23,329 bases of DNA from Bacteroidota bacterium (GCA_021812745.1 JAKAMS010000004.1:1-23329), one strand, 5' to 3'; shown: positions 5,983-15,202, counted from the first letter of the stretch. The notes: a model not told the origin generated them from the letters alone. Numbers and translations are program-made.

Positions 5983-8331
5983 CTACTTGAGTTCTACGAT
6001 GGTAATTCCTTCTCCACCGTATTCGATATTTGCAAAATAGTAATTTTTTACCGAACCATTGTTTCTTAGTAAACCATTCACAAGTTGTTTAAGAGCGCCG
6101 GTGCCTTTACCATGTAAAATTTCAACTCTGTCTACGCCAGCCATATAAGCACTGTCAATAAATTTTATTATTTCAAACTCGGCTTCGTCAGCACGTTTGC
6201 CGCGTAAATCCAACCTATAGCTGATTTCATTTTGATCAACAGTAAAAGATTTTGAAGCCGGTTTTTCCACTTCTGATTTCTTTGACGGAATCAGGTCGGA
6301 ATATTTTGTTCTCATTTTTATTGAACCGACACTCAACACCGCTTTATTTTTCTGTTGATCTATTTCTTCGATAACTCCGACAGAATCCGTCTCTTTTATT
6401 TTTACGTAATCACCAACTTTTAATTCGATCTTATCGGGAACAGTTTTTTTCTCTTTCTTAAATACAATCTGGCTTTCTTTTTTTATCTCTTCAATTTTCT
6501 TTTTCTCTTCTTTGACAACCAACTTATCTGCTTGAGACTCCCGGATATTTTTTATAGCTGTTTCAATTTTTTTATTTACCTCGCTAAGATATGTTTCTGC
6601 TTTCTCTTTTGTATTCGCAAGAATTTCCTTCTTCTGGTTTTCCAGTTGTTCAATCTTTCCTTGATAAAGATTTGTCAATCCCTTAAGCCGGGAATTTTCT
6701 CGTTCAAGCTTATTGAGCTGTTCTTTTAACTGTTGAGATTTCTTTTCTAGCGAAACAAGGAAATCCTCAATTTTTGTTTTATCAGTATCCAGATATTCCT
6801 TAGCGAGAGTTATAAAATTTTCATCGAAACCAATTCTATTTGCTACTTCAAATGCATAACTAGAACCCGGTGTACCTTGATTGAATTTATATGTCGGCTG
6901 GAGATGCTCTGTATCAAATTCCATAGATGCATTCTGAAATTTCTCGAGTTGATTTGCAATGAGTTTTAAACTGCCGTGGTGCGTTGTTGCAAGAACTTTT
7001 GCGCCTTTATCTCTTAGTGTAATAAGCATGCCGGAAGCTATAGCCGCACCCTCCGCCGGATCTGTTCCAGTTCCAATTTCATCAAGAACCACTAAAGTTT
7101 TTTCATCTGCTTCTTCAATAATGTATTTTATATTTTTTAGATGCGAACTGAATGTACTCAAATCATCTTCAATAGACTGCGCATCGCCAATATCAGCCAA
7201 TACTTTTTCGAATATGAGAAAATTCGAATCCGGATGAGCCGGGATTGGAATTCCAGCTTGAGCAAGAATCACCAGCAACCCGGTAGTTTTCAATGTAACA
7301 GTTTTTCCGCCAGCGTTAGGTCCGGTGATAAGAACAATATTTACATTATCCATTTCTAAATCCATTGGTACAGTCTTAGAGTAGCCAATTCGTTTAATTA
7401 GCAATGGATGGCGCGCATCAATTAATTTAAAAGGTTTTGCCAAATCAAAAGCCGGATGCGAACCAATTATTTCTATAGAATATTTTGCTCTCGCGAAGAT
7501 TGAATCAATTTCTCCTATTGCGTAGAGAGAGTTTTTCAATTCCGAATTTACTAAACCGATTCGTTCGGTCAGCCCTTTAAGAATTTTTTCTATCTCCCGT
7601 TTCTCGGCAAAACCGAGTGAAAGAATTTCGTTATTAAGTTCAAGAGTCTCTTCCGGCTCAATATAGACAGTCTGCCCGGTAGATGATTCGGAATGTACGA
7701 ATCCTCTTACATGGCGTTTATGTTCTGCTTTGACGGGAAGAACTATTCGTCCGTCACGCTGAGTTATATATTCTTCTTGAACCAGATAAGAATCGCTTAA
7801 CTGCTTCAAGAGTTTTTGTACCTGCTTTCTGAGTGAAGTTTCCTTTTCTCGAATCTCAATTCTTATTTCACGTAGTCTTGGACTTGCGTCGTCGCGGATC
7901 TCGCCATTGTCAGTAAAAACTCTTCCAATGAAGTGTTCAAAAACTTTATCAACAAAGAGTCTTTCGGTCAACTCATGCAGAAATGTTTGCCCGCCATCTT
8001 TTGGTTTCATAAATTGAAAAAGTTTACGGGATATTTCAGCAAGTTTTAGAATATCAGTAATTTGTTTCGCTTGCAGAACTGTTCCTTCAATTCGGCTGCG
8101 CGAAATAACCTCGCTTAAATCCGGCAAGTATTCTATAGGCGGAATGTCGTTTTTAATTAGAATTTCTTTTGCTTCGTTAACCCGCATGCAGTTTTGCTTG
8201 ATCAGATAAATATCATTCAGAGGCAGTAAGGCATGAACGGCATTCTTACCATTTTCAGTTATGCAATATTTAGCAATTAAGTCAATTACTTTTTTGTATT
8301 CTAATTTTTCAAGTATCTCTTGAGTAATCAT
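5983..8331 (-). CDS. mutS2: MutS2 endonuclease/ATPase with Smr domain
   Basis: MutS2 proteins are MutS-like ATPases without the mismatch-recognition domain. They suppress homologous recombination, and in some bacteria rescue collided ribosomes. The 782-residue length is typical. The core and clamp regions are followed by a Walker A GPNAGGKT (337-344), the ABC-like DIGDAQSIEDDLSTFSSHL, Walker B VVLDE (414-418) and LATTHHG. A long Lys/Glu-rich coiled coil (about 520-640) and a KOW-like segment follow. The C-terminal Smr nuclease domain has LDLRG at 707-711 and HGKGTG near 748. Both the ATPase and Smr motifs appear intact. Its ATG overlaps the stop of the CvpA-like gene by 4 nt (ATGA), so the pair is translationally coupled. 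Confidence 0.96.
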   Translation of the reverse strand: MITQEILEKLEYKKVIDLIAKYCITENGKNAVHALLPLNDIYLIKQNCMRVNEAKEILIKNDIPPIEYLPDLSEVISRSRIEGTVLQAKQITDILKLAEISRKLFQFMKPKDGGQTFLHELTERLFVDKVFEHFIGRVFTDNGEIRDDASPRLREIRIEIREKETSLRKQVQKLLKQLSDSYLVQEEYITQRDGRIVLPVKAEHKRHVRGFVHSESSTGQTVYIEPEETLELNNEILSLGFAEKREIEKILKGLTERIGLVNSELKNSLYAIGEIDSIFARAKYSIEIIGSHPAFDLAKPFKLIDARHPLLIKRIGYSKTVPMDLEMDNVNIVLITGPNAGGKTVTLKTTGLLVILAQAGIPIPAHPDSNFLIFEKVLADIGDAQSIEDDLSTFSSHLKNIKYIIEEADEKTLVVLDEIGTGTDPAEGAAIASGMLITLRDKGAKVLATTHHGSLKLIANQLEKFQNASMEFDTEHLQPTYKFNQGTPGSSYAFEVANRIGFDENFITLAKEYLDTDKTKIEDFLVSLEKKSQQLKEQLNKLERENSRLKGLTNLYQGKIEQLENQKKEILANTKEKAETYLSEVNKKIETAIKNIRESQADKLVVKEEKKKIEEIKKESQIVFKKEKKTVPDKIELKVGDYVKIKETDSVGVIEEIDQQKNKAVLSVGSIKMRTKYSDLIPSKKSEVEKPASKSFTVDQNEISYRLDLRGKRADEAEFEIIKFIDSAYMAGVDRVEILHGKGTGALKQLVNGLLRNNGSVKNYYFANIEYGGEGITIVELK

Positions 8332-8885
8332 TTCTTTTTAATCTGAAGTGTGTCTATTTGTGAAGTTGAGTCGGAATCTTTCTTCTCGATATATTTTATT
8401 AAATAATCTGAAGCTTTAGTGTCCTTTCCTAAAACAAAATCTATTGATTTGGGAATTAAACTTAGAACGAAATTGTAACTCCAAGAACCATTTCTTTGGG
8501 TACTTTTAGGAAAGCTGAAAATATTTAAGAATAGAAATACAGCACTAAGGAAAAAAGTTATCTGAACTGCGCCAATAATGCCGCCAAGAAATTGATTAAG
8601 AAACCGGTTTACTTTATCAAATGGATGCACCACCCGTTTAACTAATGAAGCAATTAATATTACAATCAAAAAAATTGCTATACCTGCAATAACACTTGCT
8701 AGGTATTCATCATTGTTAAAAAGCGGCGTTAATATTTTTCCCACTTTGTTAGAAAATTGAAATGCGAGAAAGACTCCAAGGACAAGACCAATTAAACCAA
8801 TTATCTTTCTTACTAATCCGTCTTTGAAACCAAGAAGAAAGCCGATAATTACTACTATAAAAATTATGTAATCGAGATAATTCAA
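8328..8885 (-). CDS. CvpA-family membrane protein
   Basis: The 185-residue protein has about four hydrophobic segments (roughly 4-22, 26-46, 62-82, 100-122) and the CvpA-family pattern LDYIIFIVVIIGFLLGFKDG near the start, followed by a charged C-terminal tail. CvpA was named for colicin V production in E. coli; relatives help envelope homeostasis, but the biochemical role is unclear. The start is TTG at 8883-8885, which shares four bases (TTGA) with the stop of the upstream YqeY gene. No better start exists between that junction and the first membrane segment. The CvpA-MutS2 order is common in bacteria and supports the call. Confidence 0.85.
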   Translation of the reverse strand: MNYLDYIIFIVVIIGFLLGFKDGLVRKIIGLIGLVLGVFLAFQFSNKVGKILTPLFNNDEYLASVIAGIAIFLIVILIASLVKRVVHPFDKVNRFLNQFLGGIIGAVQITFFLSAVFLFLNIFSFPKSTQRNGSWSYNFVLSLIPKSIDFVLGKDTKASDYLIKYIEKKDSDSTSQIDTLQIKKK

Positions 8886-9334
8886 TTACCGCTCAGAACT
8901 TTTTCAACAATTTCCTTCACAACTTTTCCATCTGCTTTCCCCTTTAAGGATTTTGCCGCAACGGGCATCAATTTGGGAAAATCTTCTTTTGTCTTAGCTC
9001 CGACTTCTTCTGCAATTCTTTTGACCTCCGTCAGAATCTCGTCTATTGAGAGCTGCTTTGGCAGATACTCTTCAATGATTTTTAACTCTGCCTCCTCTTT
9101 TTCCGCTAATTCAATTCTATTGCCGTTACGGAATTGTTCAATAGATTCTTTTCGTTTTTTTGCAGCTGTGGTTAACATTCTAATTTCTTCTTCAGGTGTA
9201 AGTTCTTTGCCCGAACCGCTTTTTTCAAATTCTAAAATCAACGCGCGTATAGAACGAATTGTTTCAAGCCTTATTTTATCGCCCGCTCTCATTGCTTCTT
9301 TCAAATCTTGATTTATCTTTTCGGTTAAGTTCAT
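8882..9334 (-). CDS. GatB/YqeY domain protein
   Basis: This 150-residue, highly charged helical protein matches the YqeY family: it begins LTEKINQDLKEAMRAGDKIRLETIRSIRA, has KKRKESIEQFRNGNR and EEYLPKQLS in the middle, and ends with a KSLKGKADGKVVKEIVEKVL segment. The domain is homologous to the tail domain of the GatB amidotransferase subunit, which contacts tRNA, but stand-alone YqeY has no firmly established function. The ATG at 9332-9334 has a strong GGAGG site 5 nt upstream. A 60-nt gap separates it from the SDR gene, the loosest junction in the 3988-11106 run, so transcription could also begin here, although I see no convincing promoter. Confidence 0.9.
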   Translation of the reverse strand: MNLTEKINQDLKEAMRAGDKIRLETIRSIRALILEFEKSGSGKELTPEEEIRMLTTAAKKRKESIEQFRNGNRIELAEKEEAELKIIEEYLPKQLSIDEILTEVKRIAEEVGAKTKEDFPKLMPVAAKSLKGKADGKVVKEIVEKVLSGN

Positions 9335-9394
9335 AATTCCTCCAATATTAACTCTTGTTTTTACGTGGTCAAAATAACGAATTACTTTATATTT

Positions 9395-10084
9395 TTATTG
9401 TACTGAACCGGGTAAAGCAATAATATTTCCCGTTGTTTGTTTATAATCCTCAAATAAAGACTGAACAACAGAACAAATCTCTTTTGGGTTTACAAGTTGA
9501 GTTCTTTCTTTCACCCATTCGCGGTTCGATTCAGTATCAATGATAGACGGCGCAACAGCGTTCGCGCTAATTCCAATTGAAATACCTTCGAGTGCAAGTG
9601 TCTTAACAAGTAAATTTAATCCGTCTTTAGAAATATTGTAAGCTGCTTTATTGGCTTCCGGTTTTAGACTTGAAAGAGCACTCGTAAAACAAATTGATCC
9701 GCCATTTGTGCTTTCTACCAATTTTGTAAAATGCTTGGCAACCAAGAATGATGTATATAGGTTTATGTTAAGCATGTTCAAAAAATCTGCATAGCTTGTA
9801 TCAGAAATTGACTTTCCACCTGTAAATCCGCCAATTGTACTAAACAGATAATAAGCAGCGTTTCTATTTTTTTTAATTTTTGAAAACGCTTCAATAACAT
9901 TATCTTCTTTAGTAAAATCACCTGCGCTAATAGCAATAACATTATTTTTTTCACTTACTACTTCAAACGCGCGCCTGGCAAAGAGATAGAAATAATCATA
10001 ATCTTGGTTTAAGAAATATTCTACGGCAACTTTTCCAAGATCTCCGGTAGACCCAAACAATAAAAATATTTTTTCAGATTTCAT
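9395..10084 (-). CDS. Short-chain dehydrogenase/reductase (SDR)
   Basis: The 229-residue protein has a Rossmann fold opening with a glycine motif GSTGDLG near residue 11, close to the classical TGxxxGxG. The active-site arrangement is FTSALSS (Ser near 135) followed by Tyr149 and Lys153 in YNISK. A typical PG-turn region near 170 reads NAVAPSIIDT. It is therefore probably an NAD(P)-dependent oxidoreductase, but the substrate cannot be inferred. The start ATG overlaps the stop of the secreted endonuclease-fold gene by 4 nt (ATGA), suggesting co-translation of a cytoplasmic and an exported protein. The length is slightly below the usual 240-260 for classical SDRs, mostly through short loops. 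Confidence 0.85.
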   Translation of the reverse strand: MKSEKIFLLFGSTGDLGKVAVEYFLNQDYDYFYLFARRAFEVVSEKNNVIAISAGDFTKEDNVIEAFSKIKKNRNAAYYLFSTIGGFTGGKSISDTSYADFLNMLNINLYTSFLVAKHFTKLVESTNGGSICFTSALSSLKPEANKAAYNISKDGLNLLVKTLALEGISIGISANAVAPSIIDTESNREWVKERTQLVNPKEICSVVQSLFEDYKQTTGNIIALPGSVQ

Positions 10085-11106
10085 TTTTTGTTCTTAAAAA
10101 TAAATTTAGCTCCAACCGGAAAATGATCGCTGAACCCGCCGATATATTTATTCCCTTCATAAGTAGGAATTGCTCCTCCCTTTCTCTTTCCTTCTTCAAA
10201 TACCATGAAGGGCGGTTTAATAACTTCAAATGAATTACAATCATATTCAGATTTTTTCCCATCCAAAAATGTTGATGAGATAATTATCTGGTCTATCATA
10301 TCAAACTTACCTTTATAAAGGTAAGACCCTTCATTATTTAAAAACTTTTTATAAGCGAGATTTAGAAAAATATTTTTCGATTGTTTCTTACACTCAAAAT
10401 CCTTTGCGTCCAATATTTTTTCAACCGACTCATTGTTAGGTTCATCATTGAAATCGCCAAGTATAATTACATTACTGTTATGTGATGTTTGCGCTAAAGT
10501 ATCTAAGCTTTTCCTCAAGACCTCAGCGGCAGTAACACGGTTAATATTCGACCTTTCCTCTCCGCCGGTTCTTGATGGCCAATGATTTACATAAATATGA
10601 ATTTTTTCTTTACTCATTTTGTGAATCAAAACAACATGAAGAATATCCCGTGTAGGATTGCTATCAGGTAATTCAACATGCAGTGCGGCTAAACTATCAA
10701 TGGTAAATATATTTCTATCATACAGCAAAGCAACATCAATTCCTCTACGGTCGGGTGAATCACGGTGAGCAACTATGTAATCACGGTCTCTCATATTGTA
10801 GATCAGCTTTTTAACAACATTAATGTTTTCAACTTCTTCCATTGCCAGAATATCAGGACCGCAACCGTGATTCATAAAATTGATCACTTTAGTAATGTTA
10901 TTGATTTTATGATCATACCTTTCATCGTTCCACCGTTTAACTGATCCAGGTAAGAATTCATCGTCATTTTTTAATGTATCATCTGAGACATCGTAAAGAT
11001 TTTCAAGATTCCAATTAGCCACGTAAAAAGAATCTTTTTTAACATTTTGACCGCTTACAGTCAATGAAATGAACAATACAAAAATGAAGACTATTCTGCG
11101 GATCAT
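10081..11106 (-). CDS. Secreted endonuclease/exonuclease/phosphatase-fold protein
   Basis: This 341-residue protein has an N-terminal Sec signal (about residues 1-19, MIRRIVFIFVLFISLTVSG) and so probably acts in the periplasm or outside the cell. The mature part is a DNase I-like EEP domain. It has the first metal-binding strand VANWNLENLYD, Glu90 in MEEVEN, His in VNHWPSRTGG, Asp218 and Asn220 in LGDFND, and the terminal SDHFP with Asp327 and His328. All canonical catalytic positions are present, so a metal-dependent phosphodiesterase or nuclease is likely; phosphatase or sphingomyelinase-like activity is possible. The ATG has an AGAGGAA ribosome site 5 nt upstream. It heads the long minus-strand run and is divergent from polA. 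Confidence 0.88.
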   Translation of the reverse strand: MIRRIVFIFVLFISLTVSGQNVKKDSFYVANWNLENLYDVSDDTLKNDDEFLPGSVKRWNDERYDHKINNITKVINFMNHGCGPDILAMEEVENINVVKKLIYNMRDRDYIVAHRDSPDRRGIDVALLYDRNIFTIDSLAALHVELPDSNPTRDILHVVLIHKMSKEKIHIYVNHWPSRTGGEERSNINRVTAAEVLRKSLDTLAQTSHNSNVIILGDFNDEPNNESVEKILDAKDFECKKQSKNIFLNLAYKKFLNNEGSYLYKGKFDMIDQIIISSTFLDGKKSEYDCNSFEVIKPPFMVFEEGKRKGGAIPTYEGNKYIGGFSDHFPVGAKFIFKNKK

Positions 11107-11190
11107 TTGTTCCTCTTGCTTTGTAGTTGTTGTGTGAATCTATTTATATTCTCTACCGAAAATATAATTAAAATAAACTAACGAGATAAG
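11107..11190. promoter_or_regulatory. Divergent intergenic promoter region (endonuclease gene / polA)
   Basis: This 84-nt spacer separates two divergent genes, so it must hold a promoter for at least one. On the plus strand a perfect TATAAT lies at 11163-11168, 22 nt before the polA ATG, but no good -35 box is visible at the expected distance. On the minus strand TATATTTTC resembles the -7 element seen upstream of the FadL-type gene, but lacks the TTTG partner. Exact start sites cannot be assigned. Confidence 0.4.
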
Positions 11191-14031
11191 ATGAGTTTGA
11201 TGGAAAAATCATACAATAACAATCCGCTCCAACGCCCTAAATTTGTAATTATAGACGCAATGGCACTGGCATATAAAGGTTATTATGCTTTTATATCACG
11301 CCCGCTAACTTCATCGGCTGGTGAACCTACATCTGCAGTATTCGGATTTCTCAATCAACTTTTTAAAATCATTGAAGACACAAAACCGGATTACCTTGCT
11401 GTCGGGTTCGATTCAAAAGAAAAAACTTTTAGACATGAGCGCTATGAGAATTACAAATCATCCCGTCAGGCGATGCCGGAAGACATGATACCTCAGATCA
11501 AACGCATTCAAGAAATCATTAGAGCGTTTAATATTCCTCTTTATATTTTACCCGGTTACGAAGCCGATGATTTAATTGGTACTGCTGTGAAGGAAGCAGA
11601 ACAACAAGGATTTGACTGCTATGCAATCACTCCGGATAAAGATTACATACAACTCATCTCACCAAACATTCGAGTTGTGAAGCCTGGAAAGTCTACCGAT
11701 GAAATTGTGATTCTCGATGAAGAAAAGGTCCGCGAAGAAATGGGATTCGAGCCGATTCAGATGATTGACTATCTAGCTCTTGTTGGAGATTCCAGCGATG
11801 ATATTCCCGGTGTTGCGGGAATTGGACCTAAGACTGCAGTGCCTCTAATTCAAAAATTCAAGTCACTGGAAAATATTTATAAAAATCTCGACCAAATTGA
11901 TAAAGCCGGAATTGTAAACAAACTGACTGAGAATAAAGAGAACGCTTTCCTTTCCAAAGAACTAGCGACAATTAAAACAGATACACCATTCCACATGAAT
12001 TTTGATGAAGCAAAATTTCACAATCCTGATTTGGAAAAATTATTCAAAATTTTTGCTGAGCTTGAATTCAAATCTTTCGCCAACAAATTAAAAAAACTTT
12101 TTGTTGATAAAGAGATTGAAAAACCGTTAGAAAAAATTGAAGAAACGGTCAAAGATGAATTTGTAAATGAAGAGATAACAAAGGAGATGAGCGTTTTTGA
12201 TAAAACAAAAGTGAGATATAAATTAATCACCTCTTACAAAGACGCCAAAGAACTATCACAAAAACTTTCTGAATGTGAGTTGTTTGTGTTTGACACCGAG
12301 ACCGACGGACTAGATACTCTTAGCGTAAATCTTGCCGGATGTGCTTTTGCAATGAAGCCTAAAGAAGCTTTTTTTGTCGCGACTAATCCGGCTACAGAGT
12401 CAACTTCACTTTTTGAATCTGACCTTAGCGACCGTTTGCCCATGGATGATTTTGTGAAAATTTTCAAACCGATTTTTGAAAATGAAAAAATTAAAAAAGT
12501 CTGCCAGAACGGTAAGTTTGATATTGGCGTGCTGAAGCATTTCGGAATCAATGTTAAGAATTTCTTCTTTGATACAATGCTTGCAAGTTATGTAATAGAC
12601 GCAGACGAAAAGCACGGTATGGATGAACTGTCAAAAAAATATTTAGGATACAGTCCTATTCCGCTAACTGAATTGATTGGTTCAAAAAAAACACCGGAAA
12701 AGATTTTTGAAGTTGACCCTAATCAGTTAGCAGATTATTCCGGCGAAGATGCAGATATAACTTTCCGGCTTTATGAATTACTGAGGAAGGAATTAAAAAA
12801 AGAAAACCTTGAAAGAATTGCTTACGAGATTGAGTTTCCACTTGTTCCCGTTCTTGAAGATATGGAACGGACAGGAATTAAAATTGATAAAAAAAGCTTA
12901 AAAGCATTCAGCGAATTCTTACAAAACAAACTTGATGACCGTTCAGTGGAGATAATCAAGTATGCCGGTGAAAATTTCAATATAAATTCAACCCAACAGC
13001 TGCAGAAAATTCTTTTTGAAAAGTTAAAACTTGTTCCGCCATCTAAGACTAAAACCGGATTTTCTACAGATTCAAAAACTCTTGAATTGTTGAGAGATGC
13101 ACATCCAATCATTGATGTAATTTCAGAATACAGGCAAGTTTCTAAACTCAAATCAACTTATGCAGATGCGTTGCCGCTGCTAATTCATCCTTCTACCGGA
13201 AGATTGCACACTTCATATAATCAGGCGGCAGTTTCAACGGGACGGCTTTCAAGTAACGATCCAAATCTTCAGAATATTCCTATCAGAACTGAACTTGGTA
13301 AAGAGATTCGCAAAGCATTTGTCCCTAGGGATAAAGATCATCTCATTCTTTCTGCCGATTACAGTCAAATTGAATTGCGCATTATGGCAAGCATATGCAG
13401 AGATGTAACGTTGACCAAGGCATTCAAGGATGGCGAAGACATTCATAGAAGAACGGCGGCACTAGTTTTTAAAGTTGATCCGAAAGATGTTACACCTGAT
13501 ATGCGCCGCAAAGCAAAGGAAGTTAATTTTGGAATTCTTTATGGTCTTGGTCCATTTGGCTTGAAATCCCGTTTAGGCATAACACAAGGAGAAGCAAAAA
13601 AAATAATTGAAGATTATTTCTCGTCGTTTTCAAGTGTCCGAAAGTTTATGGATGATTGCGTCGCGAGCGCTAAAAAGAAAGAATACGCAGAAACACTTTA
13701 CGGACGAAGAAGATTTTTAAAAAATATTAACAGCAAGAACCGGGTTGTTCAACAATTTGAAGCACGTGTGGCTATCAATATGCCAATACAAGGGACTGCT
13801 GCCGATATGATTAAGATTGCGATGATAAGAATTCATGCTGAACTCGATAAGAGAAAAACCAAGACAAAGATGGTTCTGCAAGTTCACGATGAATTGGTTT
13901 TTGATGCTCACAAAGATGAAATCAAAGATTTACAACCAATGATTAAAGAGTTGATGGAAAATGCGCTTCCGTTGAATGTGCCTGTTGTTGCGGAAACGGG
14001 AGTTGGTGATAATTGGCTGGATGCGCATTAA
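11191..14031 (+). CDS. polA: DNA polymerase I
   Basis: PolA fills gaps, removes RNA primers and works in repair. At 946 residues it carries all three domains. The 5'-3' nuclease (about 1-300) shows IIDAMALAYKGYYAF, GYEADDLIG and GDSSDDIPGVAGIGPKTA. A charged linker follows, then a 3'-5' proofreading domain with DTE at 368-370, CQNGKFD and YSGEDAD, all intact. The polymerase domain has motif A DYSQIELR (Asp723), motif B Arg772, Lys776, Phe780, Tyr784 and motif C HDE (899-901). These sit 18 positions after their E. coli equivalents. The ATG follows a modest GAG ribosome site; a second Met three codons later is an alternative. It is transcribed alone and ends at a strong terminator. Confidence 0.98.
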   Translation: MSLMEKSYNNNPLQRPKFVIIDAMALAYKGYYAFISRPLTSSAGEPTSAVFGFLNQLFKIIEDTKPDYLAVGFDSKEKTFRHERYENYKSSRQAMPEDMIPQIKRIQEIIRAFNIPLYILPGYEADDLIGTAVKEAEQQGFDCYAITPDKDYIQLISPNIRVVKPGKSTDEIVILDEEKVREEMGFEPIQMIDYLALVGDSSDDIPGVAGIGPKTAVPLIQKFKSLENIYKNLDQIDKAGIVNKLTENKENAFLSKELATIKTDTPFHMNFDEAKFHNPDLEKLFKIFAELEFKSFANKLKKLFVDKEIEKPLEKIEETVKDEFVNEEITKEMSVFDKTKVRYKLITSYKDAKELSQKLSECELFVFDTETDGLDTLSVNLAGCAFAMKPKEAFFVATNPATESTSLFESDLSDRLPMDDFVKIFKPIFENEKIKKVCQNGKFDIGVLKHFGINVKNFFFDTMLASYVIDADEKHGMDELSKKYLGYSPIPLTELIGSKKTPEKIFEVDPNQLADYSGEDADITFRLYELLRKELKKENLERIAYEIEFPLVPVLEDMERTGIKIDKKSLKAFSEFLQNKLDDRSVEIIKYAGENFNINSTQQLQKILFEKLKLVPPSKTKTGFSTDSKTLELLRDAHPIIDVISEYRQVSKLKSTYADALPLLIHPSTGRLHTSYNQAAVSTGRLSSNDPNLQNIPIRTELGKEIRKAFVPRDKDHLILSADYSQIELRIMASICRDVTLTKAFKDGEDIHRRTAALVFKVDPKDVTPDMRRKAKEVNFGILYGLGPFGLKSRLGITQGEAKKIIEDYFSSFSSVRKFMDDCVASAKKKEYAETLYGRRRFLKNINSKNRVVQQFEARVAINMPIQGTAADMIKIAMIRIHAELDKRKTKTKMVLQVHDELVFDAHKDEIKDLQPMIKELMENALPLNVPVVAETGVGDNWLDAH

Positions 14032-14114
14032 CATATTATGGTCTGGATTCTAATTAAGAATCTTTTAATAATATCTTTTGTGATAAAATTTATTACTGCT
14101 GAAGAAGTAAAATT

Positions 14115-14164
14115 GGCGGAAACAATTTTAGGCAAGAGTAGAAACACCTAAATATATTTCCGCC
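14115..14164. terminator. Two-tier hairpin terminator between convergent polA and isomerase genes
   Basis: The outer stem GGCGGAAA (14115-14122) pairs with TTTCCGCC (14157-14164). After a symmetric 4-nt internal loop the inner stem TTTAGG (14127-14132) pairs with CCTAAA (14147-14152) around a 14-nt loop. On the plus strand it is followed by GATTTTTTA, a proper U-tract for polA. On the minus strand it is followed by AATTTTAC, so it may also end the isomerase operon. Confidence 0.8.
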
Positions 14165-14173
14165 GATTTTTTA

Positions 14174-15202
14174 TCAAAGATGTGCCTTTAAATAATTGAT
14201 ACTGTCAATTGAGGACGGATCGAATCCGCGCATCAGAGCTAAATAGTATGTTGACCAATCGCCAAGATAAATTGAATCAATCAATCGTAATTTTGCAGTA
14301 GCTTCACCGCTTTTGATTTCAATAATTTCACCGCCGGCTTTTCGAACCATTTCAGAAGTCAGTTCATATCTTTTCTTAACCTGTGGATGATAATCGCTGT
14401 CAATAATATTTATCAATTTAAAATTCATTGTGGTTTTGTAACCTTCCCAACCTAAAATTTCATTATGATTAAGTTCAGGCAAATAACCAAAGAACGCATG
14501 CTGTTTAGCGTTTTCATTGAATTGACCTTTCCAACGTGTACCTACGGCTGAAGTATAATCGCTTACAGAATAAATTAACGGAACAAAACCCAACAATTTT
14601 TCAGCAATATCTAAAGCTTCATTTGTTGGTTTTGAATATTCAGAACCTTTGCGTTTTAATAGCTCAATTGATTGCCGAACATTTTCTGTCTGATCCGGAA
14701 CCAATTTCAAAGAATGAAGTGTCTTTAACAAAGTAAAGAAATTTATCCAGAGTGCGAATCGCGGTTGAAATCCTTTTAAGAGTTTGCCAAACGGAATATT
14801 ATTCTTTTTAGAAATCTCTTCAATTTTTCCACCAGTTGAGACACAAACAATCTGGCATTTTTTGCTTATTGCCTGGTTCAAGGCGGCTATTGTCTCTTCC
14901 GTGTTGCCTGAATATGAAGATGCAATAACAAGAGTTCCTTCGTTGGCGTAAGGAGGTAATTCGTAATTCCTATTAACCAGATATGGATAATTCAGTTCAT
15001 TCCTAAAAAAGTTTTGAAGAAGCTCACCGCCAATTGCAGAGCCGCCAAGTCCGGTTACAATTACATTTTTGATCTTCGATGTATTAATTGACGATACATC
15101 AAAATTATTATTCCAAGCATATTCTATTTGTTGGTATGAATCAGTTAATACTTTGAATTGATTTTCTGTATCCAATTTCGACATCATTTCTTGTAAATTC
15201 AT
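14174..15202 (-). CDS. Bifunctional phosphoglucose/phosphomannose isomerase
   Basis: The enzyme interconverts fructose 6-phosphate with glucose 6-phosphate and mannose 6-phosphate, and belongs to the small SIS-fold PGI/PMI family first described in archaea. The first SIS domain shows VTGLGGSAIGGEL and the phosphate-binding SSYSGNTEET. The family signature LNHNEILGWE lies in the second half. I place the start at ATG 15200-15202 (342 residues): GAGGT lies 5-6 nt upstream and the protein then begins MNLQEMMSKLD. A start at 15247 would add 15 Lys-rich residues, overlap ptsI by 38 nt, and looks wrong. It begins 7 nt after the EI stop and is the last gene of the operon. Confidence 0.9.
   Translation of the reverse strand: MNLQEMMSKLDTENQFKVLTDSYQQIEYAWNNNFDVSSINTSKIKNVIVTGLGGSAIGGELLQNFFRNELNYPYLVNRNYELPPYANEGTLVIASSYSGNTEETIAALNQAISKKCQIVCVSTGGKIEEISKKNNIPFGKLLKGFQPRFALWINFFTLLKTLHSLKLVPDQTENVRQSIELLKRKGSEYSKPTNEALDIAEKLLGFVPLIYSVSDYTSAVGTRWKGQFNENAKQHAFFGYLPELNHNEILGWEGYKTTMNFKLINIIDSDYHPQVKKRYELTSEMVRKAGGEIIEIKSGEATAKLRLIDSIYLGDWSTYYLALMRGFDPSSIDSINYLKAHL

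Noticed and set aside
8973..9311. 112-codon plus-strand open frame opposite yqeY
   Set aside because: It is fully antisense to a well-supported gene, has a Ser/Ile-rich low-complexity translation and no ribosome site; it is a shadow of the real frame.
9335..9394. TTGACC...TAATAT as a yqeY promoter
   Set aside because: The -10 would end within a few bases of the GGAGG ribosome site, so the transcript would start inside or after that site.
10074..10262. 62-codon minus-strand frame overlapping the endonuclease end
   Set aside because: It is another frame of the conserved C-terminal EEP region, with basic low-complexity translation.
12822..13151. 109-codon minus-strand open frame inside polA
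   Set aside because: It lies opposite conserved polymerase sequence and has no recognisable domain or start signal.
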